Shown here: one piece after another, positions 15,144-24,329 of the stretch
Position numbering within the stretch: the first letter of the stretch is position 1
Layout: every line of letters begins with the position of its first letter
Assembly (NCBI RefSeq): GCF_018139545.1
Contig: NZ_JAGSPJ010000005.1
Coordinates: 293,112 to 357,111, forward strand
Source of the DNA: Affinundibacterium fentianense
GTDB lineage: Bacteria; Pseudomonadota; Gammaproteobacteria; Burkholderiales; Burkholderiaceae_D
DNA length: 64,000 nucleotides
Direction of reading: 5' to 3'
Program-made: the position numbers and the translations under genes
The notes under the pieces: model-generated
What the model was told of the DNA's origin: nothing
Database searches by the model: none
What the model saw: the letters and a program-made list of their open reading frames with translations, nothing else

Positions 15144-17039
15144 TTATTGCACGGTCGCCACCAAGCTAGCGCCATTCACGGCAGAGTACGCCTTGATCAG
15201 CAAATAATAGGTTCCCGCTGCTGGCGTCGTATAGGTAATCGTTTCTGTGTTAGTAGAACCATCCGACTTCTTGTCGTAGACTGTCGTCGTGGGTGCGCTG
15301 CCGAGTTTTGCGTAAATATCGCCATCACCTGTGCCACCTGTCATTTTGAAGGTCAGCGAGGTTTTACCACTTGGGATCACAATCGTGTAAAGTTTAGTCG
15401 TATTCGTCGAGAGAGTGCCCACGCTGACGGCGACACCGCTGGTCAATACATTACTAGGAACGCCAGTTTGATAACTCGCCACTAGCGATGCACCACTCAC
15501 AGCGGTGGCGGAATTGGCGAGCAAGTAATAAGTGCCAGCTGTTGGTGACGCGATCGTGATGGTCTCGGTGTTCGTCGCGCCATCTGCCTTTTGTAGATAC
15601 GATGTCGTTGTTGGCAAGCTGCCTAGCTGGGTGTAGATATCAAGATCACCGGTTCCACCTGTTGTTTTGAAAGTTAAATTGCTCGCGCCAGTAGGAACGA
15701 CGAAACTATAGTTTGCTTGCGCGCCAGCCCCACCATTGACTGCGACAGCGACGTCCTTGCTCAGGGCCGTTGTGCTAGGTGTGGTTGCGGGGCCGTCGCT
15801 GCCAAGTTCCACCGCAAATGAAGCTGCGAGCCGACCAAACTTCAATGCGTGATTTGCTTGGCTGCCCATATTCGCATAGGTATCTCCCGTTCCATGAATT
15901 TTCGGGTTACTCTCACTCATTGTTGTTTCGAAGGGCATTGACGTTGGATAGCCTTGCGCATGCCAAGAGGCGTGATCAGAGCATCCGTAGCCACAGCTAT
16001 CATTGCCGACTGTTAAAGTCGGTTGATAGGTACTGATCAGGTTCGCCACGAAAGTGTTTTGTGCGGCATTGGTGTAATCTGTGTAGAGGTAAATGTCTTT
16101 CGCTGAACCTTTGTAATTCGTCATATCGAGTTGCATGACACCGACTACCTTCACACCATCGGTTTTATATTTTTTCGCAATTTCTGCCGAGCCTTTGAGA
16201 CCCACTTCTTCAGCTGCATAAGCAATAAATTTAATGGTTCTGCGAGGTTGATAGTTACTCGCCAACATGACGCGAATTGCTTCCGTTAAGCTTGCGATAC
16301 CCGAAGCATCGTCGTCCGCACCTGGTGCTTTCGTTGTTTCAGTGGTGCCCGCCGTATTAATTGAATCTTGGTGTCCACCTAGGACCACGACTTCAGACGC
16401 ATTGTCGGTACCTTGAATGGTTAAAATCACAGACTTTTGAGGGAAGGCCGCATGAGTGAATTGCTCGACCGTGACATTGCTGCGTCCTGCGGCAAGATCG
16501 GTCCACTTATTTTTAATCCAGTTTGAGCCGCTTACGCCACCTGAAGTGGTGTAATAGCGATTGACGAAAGCGGATAAATCAACAATCGTTTGACCGATAT
16601 TGCTTGCCTGCATTTGCGAGAGCAACGGTGTCACTGTAGCTTGGTTGTCGATGGTATAGGAAGGTGCCAAGCCCGCAACAGCGGGTGCGATTCCTCTCGA
16701 TAAATTGGAGAGCGCTGCGCGTCCGCTTGGTTCATCGTAGTGGTAAATGAAGCCACCGCAGCGCTTTAATTTTTGGTGAATGACGTCTGAGAGGGAATGG
16801 ATCACGGATTCGTCAATCTGTAGCAGATGTACTTTTTCGGTTCGTGCAAAGCCGGTTGAACCTGAGTTAATTACTTGGCTCTGCTTTACGGTGTATTTAT
16901 TTGAGATTTGCTTTAGTTCGTTGAAAGCTGCATCACCCACTGTGATCCATACTTTCTTTTCAGCGGCAATGCTTGTGACATTGGCGGACGCACTGAGCAC
17001 AAGGCCAAGCATTAAACTCGATAGAATTTTGTTTTGCAT
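15144..17039 (-). CDS. Secreted M28-family leucyl aminopeptidase with two PPC domains
   Basis: 631 residues. Signal peptide about 1-26. The M28 catalytic domain carries the full set of co-catalytic zinc residues of the Aeromonas/Vibrio aminopeptidase: H223 (GGHQDS), the bridging Asp in GADDDASG (241-248), the catalytic/ligand pair E277-E278 (YAAEEVG), D305 (QLDMTNY) and H382 (KIHGTGDTY). Two copies of the pre-peptidase C-terminal domain follow (about 427-524 and 533-631), each with FK-TGGTGD-DIY and the ending GTYYLL. These domains are often removed after secretion or help substrate binding. The AGGGAGAG SD is good. The long N-terminal part may be a propeptide. It cleaves N-terminal residues from peptides outside the inner membrane; monocistronic. 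Confidence 0.93.
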   Translation of the reverse strand: MQNKILSSLMLGLVLSASANVTSIAAEKKVWITVGDAAFNELKQISNKYTVKQSQVINSGSTGFARTEKVHLLQIDESVIHSLSDVIHQKLKRCGGFIYHYDEPSGRAALSNLSRGIAPAVAGLAPSYTIDNQATVTPLLSQMQASNIGQTIVDLSAFVNRYYTTSGGVSGSNWIKNKWTDLAAGRSNVTVEQFTHAAFPQKSVILTIQGTDNASEVVVLGGHQDSINTAGTTETTKAPGADDDASGIASLTEAIRVMLASNYQPRRTIKFIAYAAEEVGLKGSAEIAKKYKTDGVKVVGVMQLDMTNYKGSAKDIYLYTDYTNAAQNTFVANLISTYQPTLTVGNDSCGYGCSDHASWHAQGYPTSMPFETTMSESNPKIHGTGDTYANMGSQANHALKFGRLAASFAVELGSDGPATTPSTTALSKDVAVAVNGGAGAQANYSFVVPTGASNLTFKTTGGTGDLDIYTQLGSLPTTTSYLQKADGATNTETITIASPTAGTYYLLANSATAVSGASLVASYQTGVPSNVLTSGVAVSVGTLSTNTTKLYTIVIPSGKTSLTFKMTGGTGDGDIYAKLGSAPTTTVYDKKSDGSTNTETITYTTPAAGTYYLLIKAYSAVNGASLVATVQ

Positions 17040-17637
17040 CTGTCTCTCCCTGACTTCTAGTTTAGATTGGTTATATTGTTATGAATAAAGATGGATTGCC
17101 AAACCTCACACGGATTCAGAGTCGTTTTAATTTGCGGTAGATTTGTCAATCAAAGCGAGTAGAGCAGAGAAAAGCATTGACGGAAAGTTATCAGTTGTTT
17201 TTTTAACAGCGAACAATCGTGAATTGTTTCGTAGAACGGAAGAAAATTTGGTGAACTGGGAATTCGCCTGTCATTTCAAACAATAATGCGATTTACCTTC
17301 GGAATATACGAGATAGTGTATGGTTTTGTAAAAACTATTTGTATTTTAAGTGATATAAATAAATGGCCCGTTCGGAAACTGGTATTGTGTAAAAATCTGA
17401 GAATTCGGTGGCCTATGCCGCGAATTCAAATGGGATGATGCTGGGTATGTTAGTTAATAAATAGAAGTGGTATGAGACGCTCATCCGAGAAAATCAGATT
17501 GTCGATTCTTAGTAAAGGCGATTGTTGTCGAGGCAGGTTGTAACAGGTTCGTCAAATAAGAATCCATGCATGCTGAGGTTTTCTCGCCTTTATTCGGTAT
17601 GATTGTGCTTCGACTCCTTATCCCAATTCATTCAAGT
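17040..17637. other. 598-bp intergenic region with nested palindrome
   Basis: No convincing gene. AT-rich in the middle. At 17401-17427 a dyad GAATTCG...CGAATTC encloses a second one, GGC-CTAT-GCC, which could form a hairpin or bind a dimeric regulator. The region must contain the promoters of the M28 peptidase (-) and the ATP-grasp gene (+). An in-frame extension of the ATP-grasp ORF back to 17566 exists but lacks an SD and family similarity. Confidence 0.4.
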
Positions 17638-18507
17638 ATGAGCAAGCAACGTATCGCATTAGTTACTAGTATTGATTTACCTTATTTATTCGGTGGCGAG
17701 CAATTATTGCTCCCCGCTTTAGAGACATTAGGCTGTCAAGTTTCGATTGAAATTTGGAATAATGACGCGGTCAATTGGGCCGATTTTGATGCTGTCGTGA
17801 TTCGATGTCCGTGGGACTATCATGAGAAATTAGCAGCCTTTTTGGATTGGCTGGATCGCCTACGCGTATGTGGTGTGAACGTGATTAATGATCTAGATAC
17901 CTTGGCTTGGAATCTCGATAAAAAATACCTTTTTAGTTTGGCACAGCAAGGACATGCCGTGATGGCTGGCTTATGCTTGCAAGCTGACGATCAAAGAAGC
18001 TTGTCCGATTTAATGTTGGTCTTGGGAAGCAATGAATTGGTGATTAAGCCAGTGCAATCAGCCGGCGCATGGCGCACACTCAGAGTGAATGCACAGAATA
18101 TTGAGATCGTTAATCAAGAGTTCGATGCTTGGCGACAGGAGCAGGAGTTCCTGGTGCAAGCTTTTATGCCAGAAATCATCAGCGAAGGAGAATGGTCACT
18201 TATTTTCATTGACGGTAATTTTAGTCACGCACTGTTGAAGCGAGCGAAGCCCGGCGATTTTCGTGTCCAATCCGATCATGGCGGCACGGTACATGCGGTG
18301 GATGTGCCTGACTCTATGCGTTTGCAAGCGCAGGCAATTTTACATAGTCTGCTGCGCATGCCATGTTATGCACGAGTTGATGGTGTTTTGCGTGATGGAC
18401 AGTTTATTTTAATGGAACTCGAATTGGTCGAACCCGAGTTGTTTTTGGAATTGCATCCGCAAGCGCCATTGCGCTTCGCCCAGGCAATACAGGCTCGGCT
18501 TGGATGA
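17638..18507 (+). CDS. ATP-grasp domain protein (RimK/glutathione-synthetase-like ligase)
   Basis: 289 residues from the ATG at 17638. The frame is open to 17566, but the first part reads as non-family sequence. A Rossmann-like N-terminal domain (IALVTSIDLPY, then AVVIRCPWDYH at about 60) precedes an ATP-grasp fold with the lysine loop ELVIKPVQSAGAWRT, GEWSLIFIDGNFSHALLKR, PGDFRVQSDHGG, and the metal-binding end LMELELVEPELFL. This set resembles the stand-alone ATP-grasp enzymes related to the D-cycloserine-forming enzyme DcsG. Such enzymes join a carboxylate to an amine or cyclise a substrate using ATP. The product is unknown and no biosynthetic neighbours are present. Weak SD, so the start is uncertain. 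Confidence 0.75.
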   Translation: MSKQRIALVTSIDLPYLFGGEQLLLPALETLGCQVSIEIWNNDAVNWADFDAVVIRCPWDYHEKLAAFLDWLDRLRVCGVNVINDLDTLAWNLDKKYLFSLAQQGHAVMAGLCLQADDQRSLSDLMLVLGSNELVIKPVQSAGAWRTLRVNAQNIEIVNQEFDAWRQEQEFLVQAFMPEIISEGEWSLIFIDGNFSHALLKRAKPGDFRVQSDHGGTVHAVDVPDSMRLQAQAILHSLLRMPCYARVDGVLRDGQFILMELELVEPELFLELHPQAPLRFAQAIQARLG

Positions 18508-18556
18508 ACACAGGTCGATCAATAGCTGGGCGAAACGTGATCGTCGGGGGTAAGGT

Positions 18557-19078
18557 TTAAAGGTAAGGACTTTGTCGACTTAGGCTAGCTAATTTGAGTA
18601 TGGTGTTCATGTTTCTAGCGGTACCTGATTTTGCCGCAGGAATCACGAGTTTAGATGACGCCATTCCTTCGCCATACAACACATATATGTGCTGAGAACC
18701 GAGTGCAATTAGTTCTTCTTGTTGCCCCCTGACTGTACTCAATATGTTTGATTCAGGCTGAGCATCGATGAAAATGCCAACCACGCGATTGTTGGCTTGC
18801 TCTTTGTACGGATTGTTTGAAATAAGTTCTTCTATTTCTTCAGGGGTACGAATAAAGACACCAACGGGTTTGCCCACATAATCTTGCAAAGCGAGTTCAA
18901 GTTTCTCGCGACATTGTTTTGCCGATAACTTGCTTTGAAAAATCACGTTTCCGCTCGCAATGTAAGTCTTTACATGGGCAAAATCGAGTTCCGAACATAG
19001 TCTAGACAAATCCTGCATGGCGAGTTTTCCTGTGCCGCCAACGTTGACGGCACGTAGTAAAGCAATGTAGGTCTGCAT
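18557..19078 (-). CDS. DUF1697 domain protein
   Basis: 173 residues beginning MQTYIALLRAVNVGG, the standard start of DUF1697 proteins, with the family's VKTYIASGNVIFQS block at about 40 and the C-terminal KSGTARNMNTILKL. The frame continues upstream to a GTG at 19126 that overlaps the previous stop codon by 8 nt. I prefer the internal ATG because it matches family starts, though translational coupling from the GTG is possible. Function of the family is unknown. Probably last gene of a - strand unit with the DUF3667 gene. Confidence 0.85.
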   Translation of the reverse strand: MQTYIALLRAVNVGGTGKLAMQDLSRLCSELDFAHVKTYIASGNVIFQSKLSAKQCREKLELALQDYVGKPVGVFIRTPEEIEELISNNPYKEQANNRVVGIFIDAQPESNILSTVRGQQEELIALGSQHIYVLYGEGMASSKLVIPAAKSGTARNMNTILKLASLSRQSPYL

Positions 19079-19118
19079 GTTTAGAGTAAGTGGGGATTGT
19101 CTTTGATTGATTTTCGAT

Positions 19119-20558
19119 CTATGCACTTAAATAGGTGATGATTGCCGCATACAAGGTCAAGGAAATGCTGGCAATAAACAGCAAGGCAACGGTTCTCCAT
19201 AAGGTCGCGAATCTTCCTAAATCATAAGCGTAGCGTAATTGCTTATACATATGAATCGGAGGTATGAAGGTGAATAAGATCGCAGCGACACCGCCCCATC
19301 CGATTTTACTTAAGATAGAAATCGTTGCCATAAGAATGCACATGAACGATAGCGAGTAAAGAGAAAAGACTGCGTGATCAAACATCACCACTTTGCGTTT
19401 GAAAGCAAACATTAACCATAAGAACGGTAATGATAATGGCATTAAAAGAAATGCCAAACTTGCTGCATTTTTCTTCATCTTATAAATGGTTAGTTCTCGA
19501 TTCTGGTCTGCATGTGCGATTGTTTTGCCAATGTAGGGTATAGAGTAGAGCTCGGAAACTTTCGAGTCCGAAGCGTCATCTTGGGGCGAACGATTTGTAT
19601 CGGCACTCGCTGACTCCTTTGTCGCTACGCCAAGCTCTTTAGCAGCTTTAGTGTCTTCAGCTGAAGCGGCTTGTTTAATGGCTTTCTTTAACTCCGCCTT
19701 GGCGAGTTCTTTCTCCGCTTTTGCAAGTTTTTTTGTATAGTATTTGACGTCCATTTCGGCGTAGTGCATCGAATGCTTAATTTCCTCAGTGCGATCTCGA
19801 TGTCGTTCTGTGGATGCGCTTGGACTTTCATCAGAAGGTGGAGGCGACGTCTTCTCTTTGTTCAGGCGTGCTTTTTCCTCCTTGAGTGCCGCTTCTAGTG
19901 TTGCCAATTCTCGGCTCGCGTTATCCAATCCCGCTTGCCAGTCGTCTTTCGTTCTGGGATTTTCATCCAACTGATCGAGCTTTTCTTGAAGGTCACGGAT
20001 CTCTGTGAAGCTTTCAAGCATATCATCACGTAAATCAAAATCAATTTTATTCGCGTCTACCGCAAGCGCATCGTTTTTCTTTTGCTCTTCATATTTCAGC
20101 TTTAACGCATCCAATTCTTTTACGATTTCGGCTCGAGTCTCTGGTGTGTTCATCATAAAATCTTTACTGGAATCATTCACAGTCCAAGAGAAGACATAGA
20201 ACATCAAGAAAATGAGGAACAAAAATAGTGCGAGCGGTGAGACGTAAGACGTGCGTTTGCCTTGGATATATTCCTTGGTTAATTTACCAGGCTTAAAGAT
20301 TAAAGCAGGAATCGTGCGCCATGCCTTGGTATCAAAATGAAAGACTCCATGCAGAAGCTCTTCAACCATATGCAAAAGAGATCGGTGAATATGTGCAGAT
20401 TGGCCACAGCTGTGACAATATGGGCCGGTCAATCCGGTGCCGCAGTTACCACAGTTTTTTCCAGCGAAATCGTGCGAATGGTCCTGGCCTTTTGATATCT
20501 CGTCGCTGACCACAATCGCTGCCAAGGTTTCGCCTGCACTTCCAAGTTCTATTCCCAT
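19119..20558 (-). CDS. DUF3667 membrane protein with zinc ribbon and long charged insertion
   Basis: 479 residues from the ATG at 20558, which has GAGAG just upstream. A GTG at 20582 is an alternative. Residues 36-51 hold a four-cysteine zinc ribbon (CGNC...CHSCGQ), typical of DUF3667 proteins, followed by the conserved HGVFHFDTKAWRTIPALIFKPGKL. Then come TM1 (about 107-126), an unusually long charged region (about 127-360) with two predicted coiled-coil stretches and a Ser/Pro-rich break, and several hydrophobic helices in the last 115 residues. Most family members are much shorter between the helices. It lies 81 bp downstream of the SMC gene on the same strand and could be co-transcribed with it. 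Function unknown. Confidence 0.8.
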   Translation of the reverse strand: MGIELGSAGETLAAIVVSDEISKGQDHSHDFAGKNCGNCGTGLTGPYCHSCGQSAHIHRSLLHMVEELLHGVFHFDTKAWRTIPALIFKPGKLTKEYIQGKRTSYVSPLALFLFLIFLMFYVFSWTVNDSSKDFMMNTPETRAEIVKELDALKLKYEEQKKNDALAVDANKIDFDLRDDMLESFTEIRDLQEKLDQLDENPRTKDDWQAGLDNASRELATLEAALKEEKARLNKEKTSPPPSDESPSASTERHRDRTEEIKHSMHYAEMDVKYYTKKLAKAEKELAKAELKKAIKQAASAEDTKAAKELGVATKESASADTNRSPQDDASDSKVSELYSIPYIGKTIAHADQNRELTIYKMKKNAASLAFLLMPLSLPFLWLMFAFKRKVVMFDHAVFSLYSLSFMCILMATISILSKIGWGGVAAILFTFIPPIHMYKQLRYAYDLGRFATLWRTVALLFIASISLTLYAAIITYLSA

Positions 20559-20639
20559 GATTCTCTCACTAAGTAGACGCACTAATTTGACACAATAGTT
20601 TGATACGCCAATTTGCTACGCAAAGCTGACCTACTCAGC

Positions 20640-23468
20640 TTACGCACGGGCATCCTTTGTTTTTTCAACTCGTCGTTGCAGAACAAAAATTGGTTGTGCC
20701 CACTCCGTATCTTTTTTCTTCTTGCTGGTAATTAAGGTTAATTCCGAAGGATCATAGACATCGGTATTATGCGTCAACGGCGTGGTCATCAAGTATTGTG
20801 CGTCGGTATTCTTGAGGAATTCACCGACTAGCTGAATATTGCGTATGTCGAGATGCGCAAATGGTTCATCAATGAAGACGAATCCTCCCGAGCCATCTTC
20901 AGATTTTAATAGTCCAATGAGCAGTATCAGTGACTTCATCACTTGCTGGCCACCTGATGCCTCGCCGTCGTTCATTCCGATTGGCCCTTTGCCATCAAAC
21001 TTGAATCGGACATGTAAACCCGCTTGCGCAAGCAAGATGTCGTCATTTTCCAATTTGACTGGGTCTGTATGCACTTCAATACCAGCCAATTCACCAAGTT
21101 GTTTGATATTTTTGCTGTAGGTTTTGATGGTGTACCGTAAGCGGTCCATGTAGGCGGCACGGGCATTGACAGTTGCTTCCATCGCTCGGTTATTCTGATA
21201 TCTGCGTTCGTCGGTTTCGGCTTGACGATTTTGTAGCAAATTATTCAGACGCGTGTATTGATCAACGACGGTTGAATCGGTCTCCCAATCCTCGCGTGCG
21301 AGATTATTGCTGAGGCTGCGCAGTCGTAACTCGATTTGGTGAACGTTCTCGTGTTCGGCGACCAGTTCTTTTCGATGCGAGCTACGTTTCCAGTTGAGTG
21401 GAAGAGTATGCCAAGTTTCTCGCATCTTCCGCAGTGTTTCAAATTGCGCTTTACGTTCTTCTGTATGGCGTTTTTCTGAGCTGCGTTGCTGCGCCTCAGC
21501 ATCGGCAATAGCTGCCTTTGCCTGCTCCCATTTTAAATGCGCAACTGTGCGTTGTTCTGTCGCGGCCTTAAGTAGTGGAGCAATCTCACCGAGCCGTGTG
21601 CCCACTTCGATTCGTTGCTGTTTGAGTGGCTGCGTGTTGCGCGATGCTTCTTCAAACTCAGCATGACGAGCGCTGAGTTCTTTTGCAGCATCGACTCCAG
21701 CAAGACGCGCTTTGTAAGACGAAATCTCGCCAGCCAGTTTACTGATTTTGATTGTAAGTTGGTCTTCTTGAGATTGTAGTCGTGGCAGGGCCTTTTGTAA
21801 GGCTTCTAAGCGTTGTGTGCGCCCAGCATTTCCAAAACGATAGCGTGAGGCTTCGACGAATAATGAGCGACCGCCCCGGCGTTCAAAATGATAGGCGTCA
21901 GGAGTAATCCATTCCTGTGATCGATGCAATTGCATGCCGATATCAATGCTATCGACGGTTTCAATACGTTCGAGCTGTTCAATCAACCATGCTGGCGCCT
22001 TCGCGTTGAAGCTGACCACAGACAGCAGACTATCGTTCTTGACAACCGGTGCATGTATTCGATCTGGTACGATGAAATGGCTGTATCGTTGTTTTTCGCC
22101 AATTCGATATGCTGCGCTGGCATCACTTGGATTGTCCAGCAAAATAACCGAGGTATAAGCACGCAAGACCCCTTCAACTGCACCTTGCCATTTGGGATTC
22201 GTCACCTCGACAATTTCGGGCAACATGCTGTGCGGGATATTGGCATCATTGAGTGCTCGTCGCATCTGACGCACGTTGTCAGGATCAGGAAGACTTGCTT
22301 TGCCTTGAAGTGCGGAGATCGTTTCCATGTCAGCGGCGATCCGCTGACTGAGTGCATCACGTTCTTGCTTCTGTTGGGCGAGTTCTTCCTCTTTCTTTTC
22401 GAGTTCGTCTGCGACATTGGCGATGTCCGCATCCGCTTCTGCTGCGAGTTTTTGTAATCGCGCTTTTTGTTCCAGTAGGCTCTCTTGAGGCTTCAGTTTT
22501 GCATTCACCTGCGCAAGTTTTTCGCGTAAGTTGGACTCTTCTATTTCTAGAGCTGCTTCAGCCTGTTGAGCCTCGCTATGATTTTGTGCTTGTTGCGCTA
22601 AAGCTTGCCGACGTTCGGAGAGTGCTGCATCTTGCGCCTTTAAAAAACGCTTACTAGCTCGGAGTGATTGACTGGTGGCAGCAGCACGTTCTAAGTCTTC
22701 GTGGTATTGCATGGTCGGCAAAATCTCTTCCTGCAAATCACGCTTCTCTTTATTTAAACTTTCCCACTGATGGTAGTTCGCGACTTTTAAACGCAAACCC
22801 TCAAGATTGGTTTTCGCGCCCTCGAGTTCCGTTTCAAAACGTTGCAATTCTGATTCAGTATCACGTTGATGACGCTTCGCATCGTCATAGGCATCGAGAA
22901 CTTCTTTATCGCCAAAGACTTGGAATACCAAATCGAGAAGCTGTCGCGGTGCGTACTCACAAAGTTTGTCCGTTTCGCCTTGTTCTAAGGCGAGCACTTT
23001 TCCCATCGCAGAGGAGAGACCTGCGTGAGACAGACGTTTGCGATACGTTTCAACGCCGAGCCAATCGTTTGCTTCTTGAATTTCTTCGATTTCAATTTTT
23101 CCACTACGCATCAGATATTGACGCTTCCAATCCCCACCATTTTTCTCAATCTTACAAAGAAGAGTGACCTCATCTTCATACAAACCCGACATCCGGAAAG
23201 GTCGATTGGAAATTTGTGGACCAACAGCACTGTTGTCGACGACAGCGCGTATCCAAGCCGTCTGTTGGCCCGAGTGGCGGGCGTAGTGTTTATAGGAACG
23301 ACCCATCGAGCACTCGAGGCCAAATAGCGTGCGTAAGGCGTCAAGTAGTGTGGTCTTGCCTGAGCCATTTTGGCCCGCGATGGTAATGATCTTGGCATCC
23401 AATGGAATATTTTTAATCCGCTGCCAGTAATCCCAGTGAACCAGTTCTAGTGATTTGATGTGAAACAT
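20640..23468 (-). CDS. SMC-like ATPase (MksB/JetC/MukB-type condensin subunit)
   Basis: 942 residues with the full SMC plan. Walker A GQNGSGKT (32-39) sits in the N-terminal head, a coiled coil spans about 190-400, and a hinge-like globular segment spans about 410-560 (EIVEVTNPKWQGAVEGVLRAY). A second coiled coil spans about 570-790. The C-terminal head has the ABC signature ASGGQQ (837-842) and Walker B FVFIDEP (863-869; D867, E868), with D-loop AHLD. The arms are short compared with classical SMC or MukB (1100-1500 residues). It starts 6 bp after the KITE-like gene and is last of the trio. SMC complexes extrude or topologically entrap DNA; MksB aids chromosome segregation, and JetC works in plasmid defence. 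Which applies here is not decidable by reading. Confidence 0.88.
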   Translation of the reverse strand: MFHIKSLELVHWDYWQRIKNIPLDAKIITIAGQNGSGKTTLLDALRTLFGLECSMGRSYKHYARHSGQQTAWIRAVVDNSAVGPQISNRPFRMSGLYEDEVTLLCKIEKNGGDWKRQYLMRSGKIEIEEIQEANDWLGVETYRKRLSHAGLSSAMGKVLALEQGETDKLCEYAPRQLLDLVFQVFGDKEVLDAYDDAKRHQRDTESELQRFETELEGAKTNLEGLRLKVANYHQWESLNKEKRDLQEEILPTMQYHEDLERAAATSQSLRASKRFLKAQDAALSERRQALAQQAQNHSEAQQAEAALEIEESNLREKLAQVNAKLKPQESLLEQKARLQKLAAEADADIANVADELEKKEEELAQQKQERDALSQRIAADMETISALQGKASLPDPDNVRQMRRALNDANIPHSMLPEIVEVTNPKWQGAVEGVLRAYTSVILLDNPSDASAAYRIGEKQRYSHFIVPDRIHAPVVKNDSLLSVVSFNAKAPAWLIEQLERIETVDSIDIGMQLHRSQEWITPDAYHFERRGGRSLFVEASRYRFGNAGRTQRLEALQKALPRLQSQEDQLTIKISKLAGEISSYKARLAGVDAAKELSARHAEFEEASRNTQPLKQQRIEVGTRLGEIAPLLKAATEQRTVAHLKWEQAKAAIADAEAQQRSSEKRHTEERKAQFETLRKMRETWHTLPLNWKRSSHRKELVAEHENVHQIELRLRSLSNNLAREDWETDSTVVDQYTRLNNLLQNRQAETDERRYQNNRAMEATVNARAAYMDRLRYTIKTYSKNIKQLGELAGIEVHTDPVKLENDDILLAQAGLHVRFKFDGKGPIGMNDGEASGGQQVMKSLILLIGLLKSEDGSGGFVFIDEPFAHLDIRNIQLVGEFLKNTDAQYLMTTPLTHNTDVYDPSELTLITSKKKKDTEWAQPIFVLQRRVEKTKDARA

Positions 23469-23474
23469 GATGGC

Positions 23475-24275
23475 TTATTCTTTTTCGGTGGTGTTATCAG
23501 TCGTATTGTCGTGATTCACGATGGACGTTTCTGCTGAGCTCACTTGGGTTCCTTCGCCTTGATCTTGACTCGATTCCTGATTATTTAGACTGGTCTCGGT
23601 GTTGTTTGCTGTGGAAAGCAATTCTGTTGTCATCGCTGCAGGCGTGCGTGGCATCGGGATATGGAAAATATCCGACAAAGCACCATTAATAATCCTGTCT
23701 TTTAACGCATCGGTGTCCATCAACAAGTCTAGCAGAGGGCCTTCCATGATTAAGTCTGATTTTCGTTCAATGAAACCGAGACGCGCGAGCTGGCCAAGAT
23801 TCATATCCATCCGCGTTTTTTTACCGAGTTTTTCACCGAAGTCAGCGAGCAAAGTGCGATAGGAAATGCCGATCGACGTCTCCTCTGCGCGCGGTAGTGG
23901 TTTTTCCTTACCGAACATATCGTTTTGATCTTCTTGCGCCATTTGATGCGCTTCTTGACGTTCACGTTTCGGCAAGATAATGAGTGACCACAAGACCACT
24001 AAGAGTGCAACACCGTCGCGGGCGAGGCCAAAATTATTGTTTTGCCAGGTGTCCTTTGTGCCAAAAACTTTGGACTCGCTATCACGCGTCAGAGCGAGCG
24101 TGACATAGTCAGCATAGACGTTGTCAACAAACTTCATCCCGCACGCCTTTAAGCGCGCGTCGACATCAGCGCGAAAATTCTCGTCGGACAATGCGCGCTT
24201 CACGAGCTTGTCTTCACGTTTTAGAGTTTGATGCGCAAGCAGGCGTGCGATCAGGATTTGTGCATCTTCTGTCAT
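23475..24275 (-). CDS. KITE-like subunit of the SMC complex (MksE/JetB-like)
   Basis: 266 residues, no signal or membrane segment. A helical N-terminal part (ILIARLLAHQTLKREDKLV) is followed by winged-helix-like segments (LARDGVALLVVLWSLIILPKR; SYRTLLADFGEKLGKKTRMD; LGQLARLGFIERKSDLIMEG), the pattern of MksE/DUF4194 KITE proteins. An acidic, Asn/Thr/Ser-rich low-complexity tail (about 222-266) is extra. KITE dimers bind the kleisin between the SMC heads. Identification rests mainly on gene order between the kleisin-like and SMC genes and on fold pattern; primary sequence similarity in this family is low. Confidence 0.72.
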   Translation of the reverse strand: MTEDAQILIARLLAHQTLKREDKLVKRALSDENFRADVDARLKACGMKFVDNVYADYVTLALTRDSESKVFGTKDTWQNNNFGLARDGVALLVVLWSLIILPKRERQEAHQMAQEDQNDMFGKEKPLPRAEETSIGISYRTLLADFGEKLGKKTRMDMNLGQLARLGFIERKSDLIMEGPLLDLLMDTDALKDRIINGALSDIFHIPMPRTPAAMTTELLSTANNTETSLNNQESSQDQGEGTQVSSAETSIVNHDNTTDNTTEKE

Positions 24276-24329
24276 GGAGTTTCTCTATTCTAAAAAACGG
24301 CGACTTGAGCGAAAGCAAACGCCACATGC

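Noticed and set aside
21924-22457. 177-codon + strand ORF opposite the SMC gene
   Set aside because: Antisense to the hinge region; no recognisable protein features.
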